Of a stretch of DNA of 64,000 nucleotides, positions 42,070 through 50,106 are shown in pieces. The stretch's first letter is position 1, and each line of letters begins with the position of its first letter. The position numbers and the translations under genes are program-made. Source of the stretch: Pelotomaculum thermopropionicum SI (GTDB lineage Bacteria; Bacillota; Desulfotomaculia; Desulfotomaculales; Pelotomaculaceae); assembly GCA_000010565.1 (NCBI GenBank), contig AP009389.1, forward strand, positions 620,001 through 684,000, in the 5' to 3' direction. Under the pieces are notes generated by a model that was not told where the DNA came from, did no database searches, and saw nothing but the letters and a program-made list of their open reading frames with translations.

Positions 42070-42097
42070 AAAAAACGTCTTGTTAGGGGGGTACCTT

Positions 42098-43945
42098 ATG
42101 TGTGGAATCACCGGCTGGATAAACTGGGAAGCGGACCTGACCCGGCAGGGTCACATCCTGGAAAAGATGGTTGAAACGCTGTCCCGCCGGGGGCCTGACG
42201 CCGCCGGGGTCTGGCTGTCGCCCCGCGCCGCCGTCGGGCACCGCCGGCTGATTGTCGTTGACCCCGAAGGCGGGAGCCAGCCCATGACCCGCCGGCTGGG
42301 GGAGCGCGCCTGCACCATAACCTACAACGGCGAACTGTATAATGCGCCGGAATTAAGGCGGGAACTGGAATCGCGCGGGCACCGGTTCTACACCCGCAAT
42401 TCCGACACCGAAGCGCTTCTTTTAGCCTATATGGAATGGGGGACGGCCTGCGTGGAACGCTTAAACGGCATTTTTGCCTTTGCCGTCTGGGACGAGGCCG
42501 GCCAGAGCCTGTTTTTAGCCCGCGACCGCCTGGGGGTGAAGCCCCTTTTTTACGCGGTGAGAGGCAGTTCCTTTCTGTTCGGTTCAGAGCTGAAGGCGCT
42601 TCTGGCCCATCCGGCGGTGAAGCCGGAGGTGGATGAGGAGGGGCTGGCCGAAGTGTTTGCCGTCGGCCCGTCGCGCACGCCGGGGCACGCGGTTTACCGC
42701 GGAATTGCAGAGCTGAGGCCGGGGTGCTGCCTTGTGTTTGCCCGGAACGGCCTGCGCCTGCGCCGCTACTGGGCTCTGGAGAGCCATCCCCACCCCGATG
42801 ACTTTGAGACCACCGTTGCCACGGTGCGGGAGCTTTTTATGGATGCCGTCGAGCGGCAACTGGTATCCGACGTGCCGGTCTGCACCTTCCTGTCCGGCGG
42901 GCTGGACTCCAGCGCAATTGCCGCCGTTGCCGCAGGCGCCTTCCGGCGGAAAGGGCTGGGAAAGCTCCGCACTTACTCCGTCGACTATACCGGGAACGAC
43001 CGCTTTTTCCGGCCGGATTATTTCCAGCCCAACTCCGACGCCTGGTGGACGGGGCGGGTGGCGGACTGCCTCGGCACAAGCCATCATGTAGTTGAAATTG
43101 ACACCCCCGAACTGATTGAAGCGCTGGTGCCGGCGTTACTGGCCAACGACCTGCCCGGTATGGCGGATATAGACTCCTCCCTTTACCTTTTCTGCCGCGA
43201 GATAAAAAAGGGCGCTACTGTCGCCCTTTCCGGGGAGTCGGCCGACGAGGTGTTCGGCGGCTATCCCTGGTTTTACGATGAGGAAGCTTTGGCTGCCGGC
43301 ACCTTTCCCTGGATCAGAAAGCTGCGGGAACGGGTGCAGTTTCTTTCGCCTGAGCTGGCCGGGCGGATAAAGCCGGAGGAGTATGTGGCCGAACGCTACC
43401 AGGAGGCCCTGGCCGAGGTGCCGCGGCTGCCCGGCGAAACCCCTTTTGAGGCGCGCCTTAGGGAAATGTTTTACCTGAACATCACGCGGTTTATGCAGAT
43501 GCTTTTGGACCGGAAGGACCGGATGAGCATGGCGGCCGGCCTGGAGGTGCGGGTGCCGTTCTGCGACCACCGCCTGGTGGAGTATGTCTGGAACATCCCG
43601 TGGGAAATGAAAAGCTGTGACGGCATGGCTAAAGGCATTCTGCGCCGGGCGCTTTCCGGCATACTTCCAGAGGAGGTGCTGCGGCGGAGGAAAAGCCCTT
43701 ACCCGAAGACTCATAATCCGGCCTACCTGGCGGCGGTGCGCAGCCTGGTGCTGCGCCTCCTTGACGATCCGGGGTCGCCCCTGCTGCCGCTGATCAACGT
43801 GGAGGCCGTTCGCGAGGCGGCCCTCTCCGGCAGTGCCCTTTTTGACCGGCCCTGGTTCAGCCAGCTAATGGGTGACGCCCAGTTTTTTGCCTATCTCATC
43901 CAGGTGGATGCCTGGCTAAGAAATTACGGTGTTACCATCAGGTAA
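42098..43945 (+). CDS. asnB: Asparagine synthase (glutamine-hydrolysing)
   Basis: 615 residues from the ATG at 42098, which makes Cys2 the amidotransferase nucleophile (MCGITGWINW) and lies 7 bases after TTAGGGGGG. The class II glutaminase domain (about 1-210: LSRRGPDAAG, NGELYNAPELR) is followed by the synthetase domain with the PP-loop VCTFLSGGLDSSAIA and the SGESADEVFGGYPW motif. It converts aspartate to asparagine; relatives amidate other carboxylates. It is a single gene with no T-box leader. Confidence 0.93.
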   Translation: MCGITGWINWEADLTRQGHILEKMVETLSRRGPDAAGVWLSPRAAVGHRRLIVVDPEGGSQPMTRRLGERACTITYNGELYNAPELRRELESRGHRFYTRNSDTEALLLAYMEWGTACVERLNGIFAFAVWDEAGQSLFLARDRLGVKPLFYAVRGSSFLFGSELKALLAHPAVKPEVDEEGLAEVFAVGPSRTPGHAVYRGIAELRPGCCLVFARNGLRLRRYWALESHPHPDDFETTVATVRELFMDAVERQLVSDVPVCTFLSGGLDSSAIAAVAAGAFRRKGLGKLRTYSVDYTGNDRFFRPDYFQPNSDAWWTGRVADCLGTSHHVVEIDTPELIEALVPALLANDLPGMADIDSSLYLFCREIKKGATVALSGESADEVFGGYPWFYDEEALAAGTFPWIRKLRERVQFLSPELAGRIKPEEYVAERYQEALAEVPRLPGETPFEARLREMFYLNITRFMQMLLDRKDRMSMAAGLEVRVPFCDHRLVEYVWNIPWEMKSCDGMAKGILRRALSGILPEEVLRRRKSPYPKTHNPAYLAAVRSLVLRLLDDPGSPLLPLINVEAVREAALSGSALFDRPWFSQLMGDAQFFAYLIQVDAWLRNYGVTIR

Positions 43946-44010
43946 ATAAAGCCGGTTTTTCTTCCCCTGCAAAACAACGCCGGCAACGGCGCCGGCGCCT
44001 TTCCCTAACA

Positions 44011-44060
44011 CCGTGGTGTCTTGTGCCTCCGCAAAACGGTGGTGTCTTATACCTCCGCCA
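44011..44060. repeat. Two imperfect 24-bp direct repeats, 26-bp period
   Basis: The unit CSGTGGTGTCTTRTRCCTCC occurs at 44011 and again at 44037. The second copy contains the stop codon of the leftward regulator gene, so the 3' end of that gene seems to have been duplicated locally. Confidence 0.6.
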
Positions 44061-45003
44061 CGATTTTGCCTGTCTCGGTTAAATCGTAGTCGCCCAGGCC
44101 CTGAAGCTCCCTCTTGAACTCCTCTGATTGCAGAATTTCGATGACGGCCTGGAAATGGGGCTTCTCCAGATCTTCTTTCTTGATGACCAGTTCGTAGCGT
44201 TCCTTGTGCAACGGGACGAATTCAATTCCCCGGACCTGAAGAGCCGCTTTTTCGATGCCCAGGCCCGTGTCGGCCTCTCCGCGGGCTACGGCGCTGGCAA
44301 TGGCGAGGTGGGAGTTTTCCTCTCTTTTGTAACCGTTGATTTGCCGCCTGTCTATTCCCAGAACCCGGAGCTTTTCGTCAAGAAGCACCCGGGTGCCGCA
44401 ACCTTTTTCCCTGTTGATGAAGCTTATATCCGGGCGGGTTAAGTCCTGCCATTGTTTGATGCCTTTTGGATTTCCCTTAAGCGCGTAAAATCCCTGCATT
44501 CTGCAGGCCAGATGAATTATTACCGCCGGAATGCCGGGAAGCAGGCGGCGCACATAAGGGATGTTGTAAACGCCGGTATCCCCGTCCCAAAGGTGAACTG
44601 CGGACATGTCGGCTTTTTCCTGGTACAGGGCCAGCAGGCCCGAAAAACTGCCTACGTAATGGCGGAAGGCACGGGTTCCGTTTGGGTGCCGCTCCAGGTG
44701 ACGGGTCAAAATATCCAGGAGAACATCCTGCCCGCAGATTACCAGCCCCGAAAAAGCAGTTTGTCCTTCTATGGAAGGTTTTGTTCCTGCAGTTATCCTG
44801 CCGGCGGGGGTGGTTTCGGGCAGGTGCTCTGTTTTTTTGCCCTGCTTCTTATAGTTTTCAACGTCCTGCAGGTCAATCCGGATTTTGCGGCCGATCCTGT
44901 AAGCCGGAAGTTCTCCCCTCTTAATTAATTCATAAACCGTATTTTTGGCAATTTTTAATATGCCCGCCACTTCTTCAGGCGTTAAAGAGGTTTCATTTTT
45001 CAT
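44047..45003 (-). CDS. HTH-PBP regulator, likely molybdate-responsive
   Basis: 318 residues. The N-terminal excisionase/MerR-like helix-turn-helix reads LTPEEVAGILKIAKNTVYEL with the wing GELPAYRIGRKIRI. A linker leads to a periplasmic-binding-protein-like ligand domain (about 85-315; AVHLWDGDTGVYNIPY, FINREKGCGTRVLLDE, EADTGLGIEKAA). The gene is divergent from modABC, and regulators of this build in clostridia sit with molybdenum genes. Molybdate or tungstate is the inferred ligand. Confidence 0.8.
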   Translation of the reverse strand: MKNETSLTPEEVAGILKIAKNTVYELIKRGELPAYRIGRKIRIDLQDVENYKKQGKKTEHLPETTPAGRITAGTKPSIEGQTAFSGLVICGQDVLLDILTRHLERHPNGTRAFRHYVGSFSGLLALYQEKADMSAVHLWDGDTGVYNIPYVRRLLPGIPAVIIHLACRMQGFYALKGNPKGIKQWQDLTRPDISFINREKGCGTRVLLDEKLRVLGIDRRQINGYKREENSHLAIASAVARGEADTGLGIEKAALQVRGIEFVPLHKERYELVIKKEDLEKPHFQAVIEILQSEEFKRELQGLGDYDLTETGKIVAEV

Positions 45004-45062
45004 GTTTTATTTCCTCCAATTCCCTTGACAATTATTATAACTTAACTTATCATTAATGAGTA

Positions 45063-45092
45063 GTAATGTTATGTAATGTTATGTAATGTTAT
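45063..45092. promoter_or_regulatory. Three exact 10-bp tandem repeats in the regulator-modA intergenic region
   Basis: GTAATGTTAT is repeated three times head to tail, one helical turn apart. It lies 60 bases from the regulator start and 170 bases from modA, a typical place for cooperative regulator binding. Confidence 0.55.
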
Positions 45093-45197
45093 AACCATTC
45101 TTGTTTGAAGATAAACCTTTACAAACGCGGCGTTCTGTGTGACCGGCATGGTTTTTATCCGGGCCCTTGCTATTTTATGTTAATTTATGTTAAGTTA

Positions 45198-45222
45198 CAT
45201 TTAGTTTAATATAAACTAAATG
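45198..45222. promoter_or_regulatory. Perfect 11-bp inverted repeat upstream of modA
   Basis: CATTTAGTTTA and TAAACTAAATG are exact inverted repeats separated by three bases, 40 bases before the modA start. This is the probable operator of the molybdate transport genes. Confidence 0.6.
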
Positions 45223-45261
45223 CTATTTAAAAATATTATAACTCAGGAGGTTGCCACAAAA

Positions 45262-46050
45262 ATGAAAAAATATTTATTTTTGCTGATTATCCTGCTGCTC
45301 ACCGCAGCCGCGGCGGCCGGCTGCGGAACCGGCAAGGAACAGCCGAAGGCCGCGGCGGAGCCGGTAAACCTGACCGTGTCGGCGGCGGCCAGCCTGCAAG
45401 ACGCTCTGGAAGAGTTGAAAACCGTTTATGCCGGGCAGAACCCTGGGGTGACCGTCACCTATAACTTTGCTGCTTCCGGCACTCTGCAAAAGCAAATCGA
45501 AGAGGGGGCTCCGGTAGACCTCTTCATTTCCGCGGGCAAGTCCCAGATGGACGCCCTATCCGAAAAAGGATTGATCTTGAACGATTCCCGGAAGGACCTG
45601 CTGGGCAACGAGCTGGTGCTGATCGCCAGAAAGGACAGCGAGCTTACCGGTTTTGAAGATCTGGCCGGTCCGGACGTTGCCAGGATCAGCATCGGGACGC
45701 CGGAAACGGTGCCGGCAGGCCAGTACGCCCGGGAAGCGCTGTCCAAACTTAAGCTTTGGGACAAGCTTCAGCCAAAGTTTGTTTTGGCCAAGGACGTGCG
45801 CCAGGTGCTTACATATGTGGAGACCGGCAATGTAGATGCTGGCCTGGTTTACCGCTCTGATGCCCTGGCAGGCAAGGAAATCAAAGTGGTGGCCGCCGCT
45901 CCTGCCGATTCTCACGCTCCTATTGTGTATCCCATGGCGATCATCAAGAGCACCAAGCACCAGAAGGAGGCGGAGGCCTTTGCTTCTTTCCTGTCCGGTG
46001 CGGAAGCAATGCAGGTTTTTACAAAATACGGTTTTAAAACATTAAGGTAA
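45262..46050 (+). CDS. modA: Molybdate ABC transporter, binding lipoprotein ModA
   Basis: 262 residues from the ATG at 45262, 11 bases after CAGGAGG. A lipoprotein signal ends in AAAAGC. The mature part begins NLTVSAAASLQDALEEL and continues TYNFAASGTLQKQIEEGAPVD, DLFISAGKSQMD and TPETVPAGQYAREAL, the oxyanion-binding residues of ModA. It captures molybdate or tungstate outside the cell for ModBC. Confidence 0.95.
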   Translation: MKKYLFLLIILLLTAAAAAGCGTGKEQPKAAAEPVNLTVSAAASLQDALEELKTVYAGQNPGVTVTYNFAASGTLQKQIEEGAPVDLFISAGKSQMDALSEKGLILNDSRKDLLGNELVLIARKDSELTGFEDLAGPDVARISIGTPETVPAGQYAREALSKLKLWDKLQPKFVLAKDVRQVLTYVETGNVDAGLVYRSDALAGKEIKVVAAAPADSHAPIVYPMAIIKSTKHQKEAEAFASFLSGAEAMQVFTKYGFKTLR

Positions 46051-46082
46051 TAAAAATAAAATAAAAATAACGTGGTACTGCT

Positions 46083-46760
46083 ATGACAATTCAACCGAGT
46101 GACTGGCATCCGGTGCTTTTATCCCTCCGGGTGGCCGTGATCGCTTTATTTGCGGTGACCTGCCTGGGGGTACCTTTGTCCAGACTGCTGGCCCGCCGGG
46201 ATTTTTTTGGAAAAGACGTGCTGGAAGCCATTATCACTCTGCCTCTGGTGCTTCCCCCTTCGGTAATCGGTTACGGCCTTTTGATGCTTATCGGGAAAAA
46301 CGGCCTGTTGGGCAAAACCCTTGCCGGTATGGGTTTGACTCTCGTCTTTACCTGGTGGGCGGCGGTCCTGGCTTCCACCGTGGTGGCTTTCCCGCTGATG
46401 TACCAGAGTGCCAAGGCAGCCTTTAAGAGCGTGGACACCAACCTGGAAAAGGCGGCCAGAACCCTGGGGGCCGGCGAGATTAGAATTTTTTTCACCATTA
46501 CCCTCCCCCTGGCCTGGCCGGGCATTATTGCCGGCCTGGTACTGTCCTTTACCCGGGCCCTGGGCGAGTTCGGGGCCACCCTGATGGTGGCCGGCAACAT
46601 TCCCGGCCAGACTCAAACCATTCCGCTTGCCATTTACTTTGCGGTGGAAGCCGGTGATACCGTCACGGCCAGGGTGCTGGTGGCAATTATTACCGTATTC
46701 AGCTTCGTCGTTATTTTTTGGGTAAACCGCTGGGCCAGGCGGCAGGATTATCAGCGTTGA
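46083..46760 (+). CDS. modB: Molybdate ABC transporter permease ModB
   Basis: 225 residues with five membrane helices. The EAA loop for contact with the ATPase reads LEKAARTLGAGEIRIFFTITLPLA (within 133-160 by estimate), followed by SFTRALGEFGATLMVAGNIPG. ATG start 32 bases after modA. It forms the translocation pore with ModA and ModC. Confidence 0.95.
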   Translation: MTIQPSDWHPVLLSLRVAVIALFAVTCLGVPLSRLLARRDFFGKDVLEAIITLPLVLPPSVIGYGLLMLIGKNGLLGKTLAGMGLTLVFTWWAAVLASTVVAFPLMYQSAKAAFKSVDTNLEKAARTLGAGEIRIFFTITLPLAWPGIIAGLVLSFTRALGEFGATLMVAGNIPGQTQTIPLAIYFAVEAGDTVTARVLVAIITVFSFVVIFWVNRWARRQDYQR

Positions 46761-46769
46761 GGAGTGGCT

Positions 46770-47483
46770 ATGCTGGAAGCGCAATTCACAAAAAAACTGT
46801 GGCATTTCAACCTTGACGTGCAGCTTAAGGTTAAAAATCAGATACTGGTGCTGTGGGGGCCCTCCGGTTCCGGTAAAACCACCGTTTTAAACTGTCTGGC
46901 CGGCATTATGAAACCTTCTTCCGGCTACATCAGGCTTGATGACCAGATGCTTTTTTCTTCCGGGGAAAAGATCGACGTGCCAACCCGGTTCAGGAATGTC
47001 GGGTACCTGTTTCAGGATTATGCCCTTTTCCCTCATATGACCGTAAGGCAAAACGTTTTATACGGGATCAGATGCAAGAAAAAGCATGGGCAGGAAGCCT
47101 TTCCAAATTTCATGGAACTGTTGAGTTTCTTCGGGGTGGGGCATCTCATCGACCGGTACCCCTGCCAGCTCTCCGGAGGGGAGAAGCAGCGGGTGGCCCT
47201 GGCCAGGGCCCTGGTTATGCGGCCCCGGTTGCTGTTGCTGGACGAGCCCTTCAGTGCGCTGGATAAGAATACCAGGATAAACCTGAGGTGTGAGCTGAAA
47301 AAATTGCACCAGCGCTGGCAGATTCCCTTTATCCTGGTTTCTCACGATGAAGAGGATGCGAAGTTTCTGGGCGACATAATACTGGTACTGGAAAAAGGTA
47401 AGACCAGGGAGGCAAGCCTTAAGGCCCTCTCCTTACAGGATGTTGCCCCTGCTCAAAGCAGCAGCATGCTGCGGAAGGTTTGA
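46770..47483 (+). CDS. modC: Molybdate ABC transporter ATPase ModC (short form)
   Basis: 237 residues from the ATG at 46770, 5 bases after GGAG. ATPase motifs: Walker A GPSGSGKTT, Q-loop FQDYALF, signature LSGGEKQRVALARAL, Walker B LLLLDEPFSALD and the switch histidine VSHDEEDA. The C-terminal TOBE/molybdate-binding domain of longer ModC proteins is absent, so trans-inhibition by molybdate is not expected. Confidence 0.92.
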   Translation: MLEAQFTKKLWHFNLDVQLKVKNQILVLWGPSGSGKTTVLNCLAGIMKPSSGYIRLDDQMLFSSGEKIDVPTRFRNVGYLFQDYALFPHMTVRQNVLYGIRCKKKHGQEAFPNFMELLSFFGVGHLIDRYPCQLSGGEKQRVALARALVMRPRLLLLDEPFSALDKNTRINLRCELKKLHQRWQIPFILVSHDEEDAKFLGDIILVLEKGKTREASLKALSLQDVAPAQSSSMLRKV

Positions 47484-47707
47484 AGGCGGTGCTTATTCCG
47501 CCGCGGGCAGCAGAGGATGATTAAAAGCGCTCATGCGGGGGCAGGGGCGGTGAAAAGGCAGCTGGACATAAAGCCGTACATAGGACCAGGACCGTATTCT
47601 TTTCACGGATGCAAGGAGTTTTTTGCAGCATAATTAGTTCAAAAAAGCCGGAGGAAAAGTTGCAGGTATTTTTTTGTTTGTGAAGAATTAGTATTTTGAA
47701 AAAATTT
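47484..47707. other. Intergenic stretch after modC without a recognisable gene
   Basis: About 220 bases between modC and riboswitch copy D. No convincing ORF or hairpin terminator is seen. The promoter for the riboswitch transcript should lie in the AT-rich part near 47640-47705. Confidence 0.4.
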
Positions 47708-47806
47708 ATCTCCGAGCCTGTTTAACCTTCACCGGCGGCGGTGGTGGTTTGCAGGCCGATAAGGTGTAAGGGGAAACCCTTATGCCCCCCAGTGCGGAAA
47801 GGAGAT
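47708..47806 (+). promoter_or_regulatory. Moco-type riboswitch, copy D
   Basis: The closing stem ATCTCC/GGAGAT encloses CCGAGCC, an internal GGCGGCGGTGG hairpin region, GGGGAAACCC, ATGCCCCCC and GCGGAAAGGAG. These are the same blocks as copies A-C, 11 kb away. Its position between modABC and a regulator of a molybdenum-enzyme cluster is the strongest support for Moco as the ligand. Confidence 0.7.
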
Positions 47807-47820
47807 GAGAAATGCCAGCT

Positions 47821-47875
47821 AAAGCCGGGCTTTATTACTCTTTCCGCAAATAAAGCCAGGCTTTAATATTTTCTT
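47821..47875 (+). terminator. Expression-platform terminator after riboswitch copy D
   Basis: A 16-bp stem with one mismatch (AAAGCCGGGCTTTATT against AATAAAGCCAGGCTTT) is followed by AATATTTTCTTT. Confidence 0.75.
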
Positions 47876-47933
47876 TCAAGACCTTCTATATCAATAGGTC
47901 AATTTAAAAAATTTTAAAGGGGGTGACAGGCTT

Positions 47934-49571
47934 TTGTCCGGTGTAAATGTATTAATTGTCGACGATGAAGAAGACATAGGCACCTTGGTAAGCCGCTTGT
48001 TGAAGAAAAAAGGCTATGAGGTGAAGATAGCCCTGAACGGTATGGAAGCGGAAGGGTTTATCCGGGAAACACCTGTGGATGTGGCTCTGGTGGACTTGAA
48101 TTTGCCCGATACCGACGGGTTCACTCTTTTAAGGAAAATAAAAAAAGTTAACCCGCGTTGCGAAGTTATCTTGATGACCGGCAATGGCACCCCCGGCACT
48201 GCTGAAAAGGCCGTCCGCAGCGGAGCTTTTAACTATTTAGGAAAGCCGTTCAGGGACATTAGCGAGGTTGAGACAATGGTTGAAAGGGCCGCTTCTTATG
48301 GTAAAAAATTTTTGCAAAGCCAGCCCTCAGGCGCGGAGTGGGCGCCCATTGCCGAAAGATTGGGGTTTCAGGTGGGACGTTCTGCGGTAATGTGCAGCCT
48401 GGTCGACATTGCCTATAAGATCGCGAAAAAAGACATCAATGTATTAATCCAGGGTGAAACCGGCACCGGCAAGGAAATGCTGGCTAAATTCATTCATGCC
48501 GCCTCTAACCGTTCTCATGAAATTTTCATCCCGGTAAACTGCGGCGCACTGCCCAAAGATCTTGTGGAAACCGAGCTTTTCGGCCACGAAAAGGGCGCTT
48601 TTACCGGCGCTGTAAGCATGCGGCGGGGCTTGTTTGAAATGGCCAGCGGCGGGACGCTTTTTCTGGACGAAATCGGCGAGGTAAGCCCGGCCATTCAGGT
48701 AAAGCTTTTACGTGTTCTTGAAACCGGTGAATTTTTGCGGGTAGGCGGTGAAAAGTACGTAAAGACCGACGTGCGGTTAATTGCCGCCACCAATGTGGAT
48801 TTAAGACTGGCCTTGCAAAATAAGACTTTCCGGGAGGACCTCTTTTACCGCCTTGAAGGCGTGCGTCTGGAAATACCTCCGTTGCGCGAGCGGCGGGAAG
48901 ATATTCCCCTTCTGGCGGAGTATTTTGTTCGCAAAGCAAATCCCGGGCTGCTTATTTCTTCCAGGGCCGTGGAGCTTTTATGCAATTATTCCTGGCCTGG
49001 AAATGTCCGTGAGCTGTCGAATATAATTCGCCAGGCTGTGGCGCTGTGCGACGGCAATATTATCTTGCCCGAGCATTTAAGTGCAAAGATTGCTGCCAGA
49101 AATTCCGTCCAGGTAAAAACACGGGACACCAATGACCATAGTGAAACCGGGAAAAAAGGCGCTTATGGCAGCGGCAGCAGGGAGGGCTCTGCCGGTGCCG
49201 GTTTTTATGAAAAAAGCCTGCCCACCCTCCTTGAACGTTACTTCGCTGCGGCGGCCCTGGAGGGGGCCAGCAGCGAGGAATTGATGGACATTCTGGAACG
49301 GGTGCGGCGCCTGGAAAAGAGGGTCCTGCATGTCATGCGGGAAAAGGGTTTAAACTCCGCCATGCCGCCGTCCCTTGCGGAAGCGGAGGTGCGTGCCATC
49401 ACCGAAGCCCTGGATTACCATCAGGGGATTATTGTCAATGCCGCCCGGTCGCTGGGAATCGGCCGGAATACGCTGAGCCGCAAGATAAAACAATACGGCA
49501 TTAAAATTGAGAAAAGAAAATACGGCTGTAGTGCCGGGCCGTTATGCTTCAAAAAGCATAAATATCCATGA
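47934..49571 (+). CDS. Sigma-54-dependent response regulator (NtrC family)
   Basis: 545 residues with a TTG start behind AAAGGGGGTGACAGG. Receiver domain (VDDEED, phosphoacceptor in [23 protein letters not shown]). AAA+ domain: Walker A GETGTGKE, the sigma-54 contact loop GAFTGA, Walker [12 protein letters not shown] and the arginine-finger region [21 protein letters not shown]-terminal Fis-type HTH ([20 protein letters not shown]). No kinase gene is adjacent, so it is an orphan. It should activate the -24/-12 promoter 175 bases downstream, and its own expression appears riboswitch-controlled. Confidence 0.94.
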   Translation: MSGVNVLIVDDEEDIGTLVSRLLKKKGYEVKIALNGMEAEGFIRETPVDVALVDLNLPDTDGFTLLRKIKKVNPRCEVILMTGNGTPGTAEKAVRSGAFNYLGKPFRDISEVETMVERAASYGKKFLQSQPSGAEWAPIAERLGFQVGRSAVMCSLVDIAYKIAKKDINVLIQGETGTGKEMLAKFIHAASNRSHEIFIPVNCGALPKDLVETELFGHEKGAFTGAVSMRRGLFEMASGGTLFLDEIGEVSPAIQVKLLRVLETGEFLRVGGEKYVKTDVRLIAATNVDLRLALQNKTFREDLFYRLEGVRLEIPPLRERREDIPLLAEYFVRKANPGLLISSRAVELLCNYSWPGNVRELSNIIRQAVALCDGNIILPEHLSAKIAARNSVQVKTRDTNDHSETGKKGAYGSGSREGSAGAGFYEKSLPTLLERYFAAAALEGASSEELMDILERVRRLEKRVLHVMREKGLNSAMPPSLAEAEVRAITEALDYHQGIIVNAARSLGIGRNTLSRKIKQYGIKIEKRKYGCSAGPLCFKKHKYP

Positions 49572-49636
49572 TGCACCGTAATCACCATCATGAATTTAAA
49601 AACGTGTCTGTTATTGGTACAGCATGCACCATTGTT

Positions 49637-49677
49637 GGGCGTTATTGTTTTTTGTTAAAACAATAAACGCCCTTTTT
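49637..49677 (+). terminator. Terminator after the sigma-54 activator gene
   Basis: GGGCGTTATTGTTTT pairs with AAAACAATAAACGCCC (one bulged base) and is followed by five T. Confidence 0.8.
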
Positions 49678-49743
49678 GCTTTGGTCCGGCATTGCCCGAT
49701 AGAAAAAAGTGAAGAACGGGTGGCGTTTGGCCTGTCATACAAT

Positions 49744-49760
49744 TTGGCATAAAAATTGCG
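49744..49760 (+). promoter_or_regulatory. Sigma-54 (-24/-12) promoter of the aldehyde oxidoreductase cluster
   Basis: TTGGCATAAAAATTGCG has the invariant GG and GC exactly ten bases apart. It lies between the terminator of the activator gene and the oxidoreductase gene, 350 bases before its start. The activator encoded upstream has the GAFTGA loop needed to use it. Confidence 0.85.
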
Positions 49761-50106
49761 AGAAAAATATAACGAAAAATTTTATTTGGAAAACGTTATG
49801 TTTTTTTAAGCATATTGACCGGAAAGGTGGGCTTAAGTTTTATGGCATTGAAAAGAGAAAAACGTGGCTGTTATTTGAAAAAAACATTGAACACCTGTTT
49901 GAGCGTTATGCTTAATTAAGCATAATGTCTATACAATTTAAACGGTGGGGAAAGCATTTGCTATTAAAAAGGGGTGATGAACAGCCAGAAGTACTAACTC
50001 TGCAGGTAAACCTGATCCTTTGGAAGTAAAAGGTTTTTGGTTAACATTAAACAGAATAGCTTTGCTTTCCGTGCCAGCTTAAATATAACAAACGATAAGG
50101 AGTGAA
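49761..50106 (+). other. Long 5' leader of the aldehyde oxidoreductase transcript
   Basis: About 340 bases between the sigma-54 promoter and the start codon. A weak ATAACG/CGTTAT pairing before a T run (around 49769-49807) is visible. There is no convincing gene and no copy of the Moco-type RNA here. Confidence 0.4.

Noticed and set aside
41952-42097. T-box or other amino-acid leader before asnB
   Set aside because: Only the terminator of the upstream operon is present; no T-box sequence or specifier stem is seen.
45063-45092. CRISPR-like repeats
   Set aside because: The 10-bp units are contiguous, without spacers, and no cas genes are near.
49709-49915. 68-codon plus-strand frame between the sigma-54 activator and the oxidoreductase
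   Set aside because: It contains the -24/-12 promoter and has no ribosome site or recognisable product.
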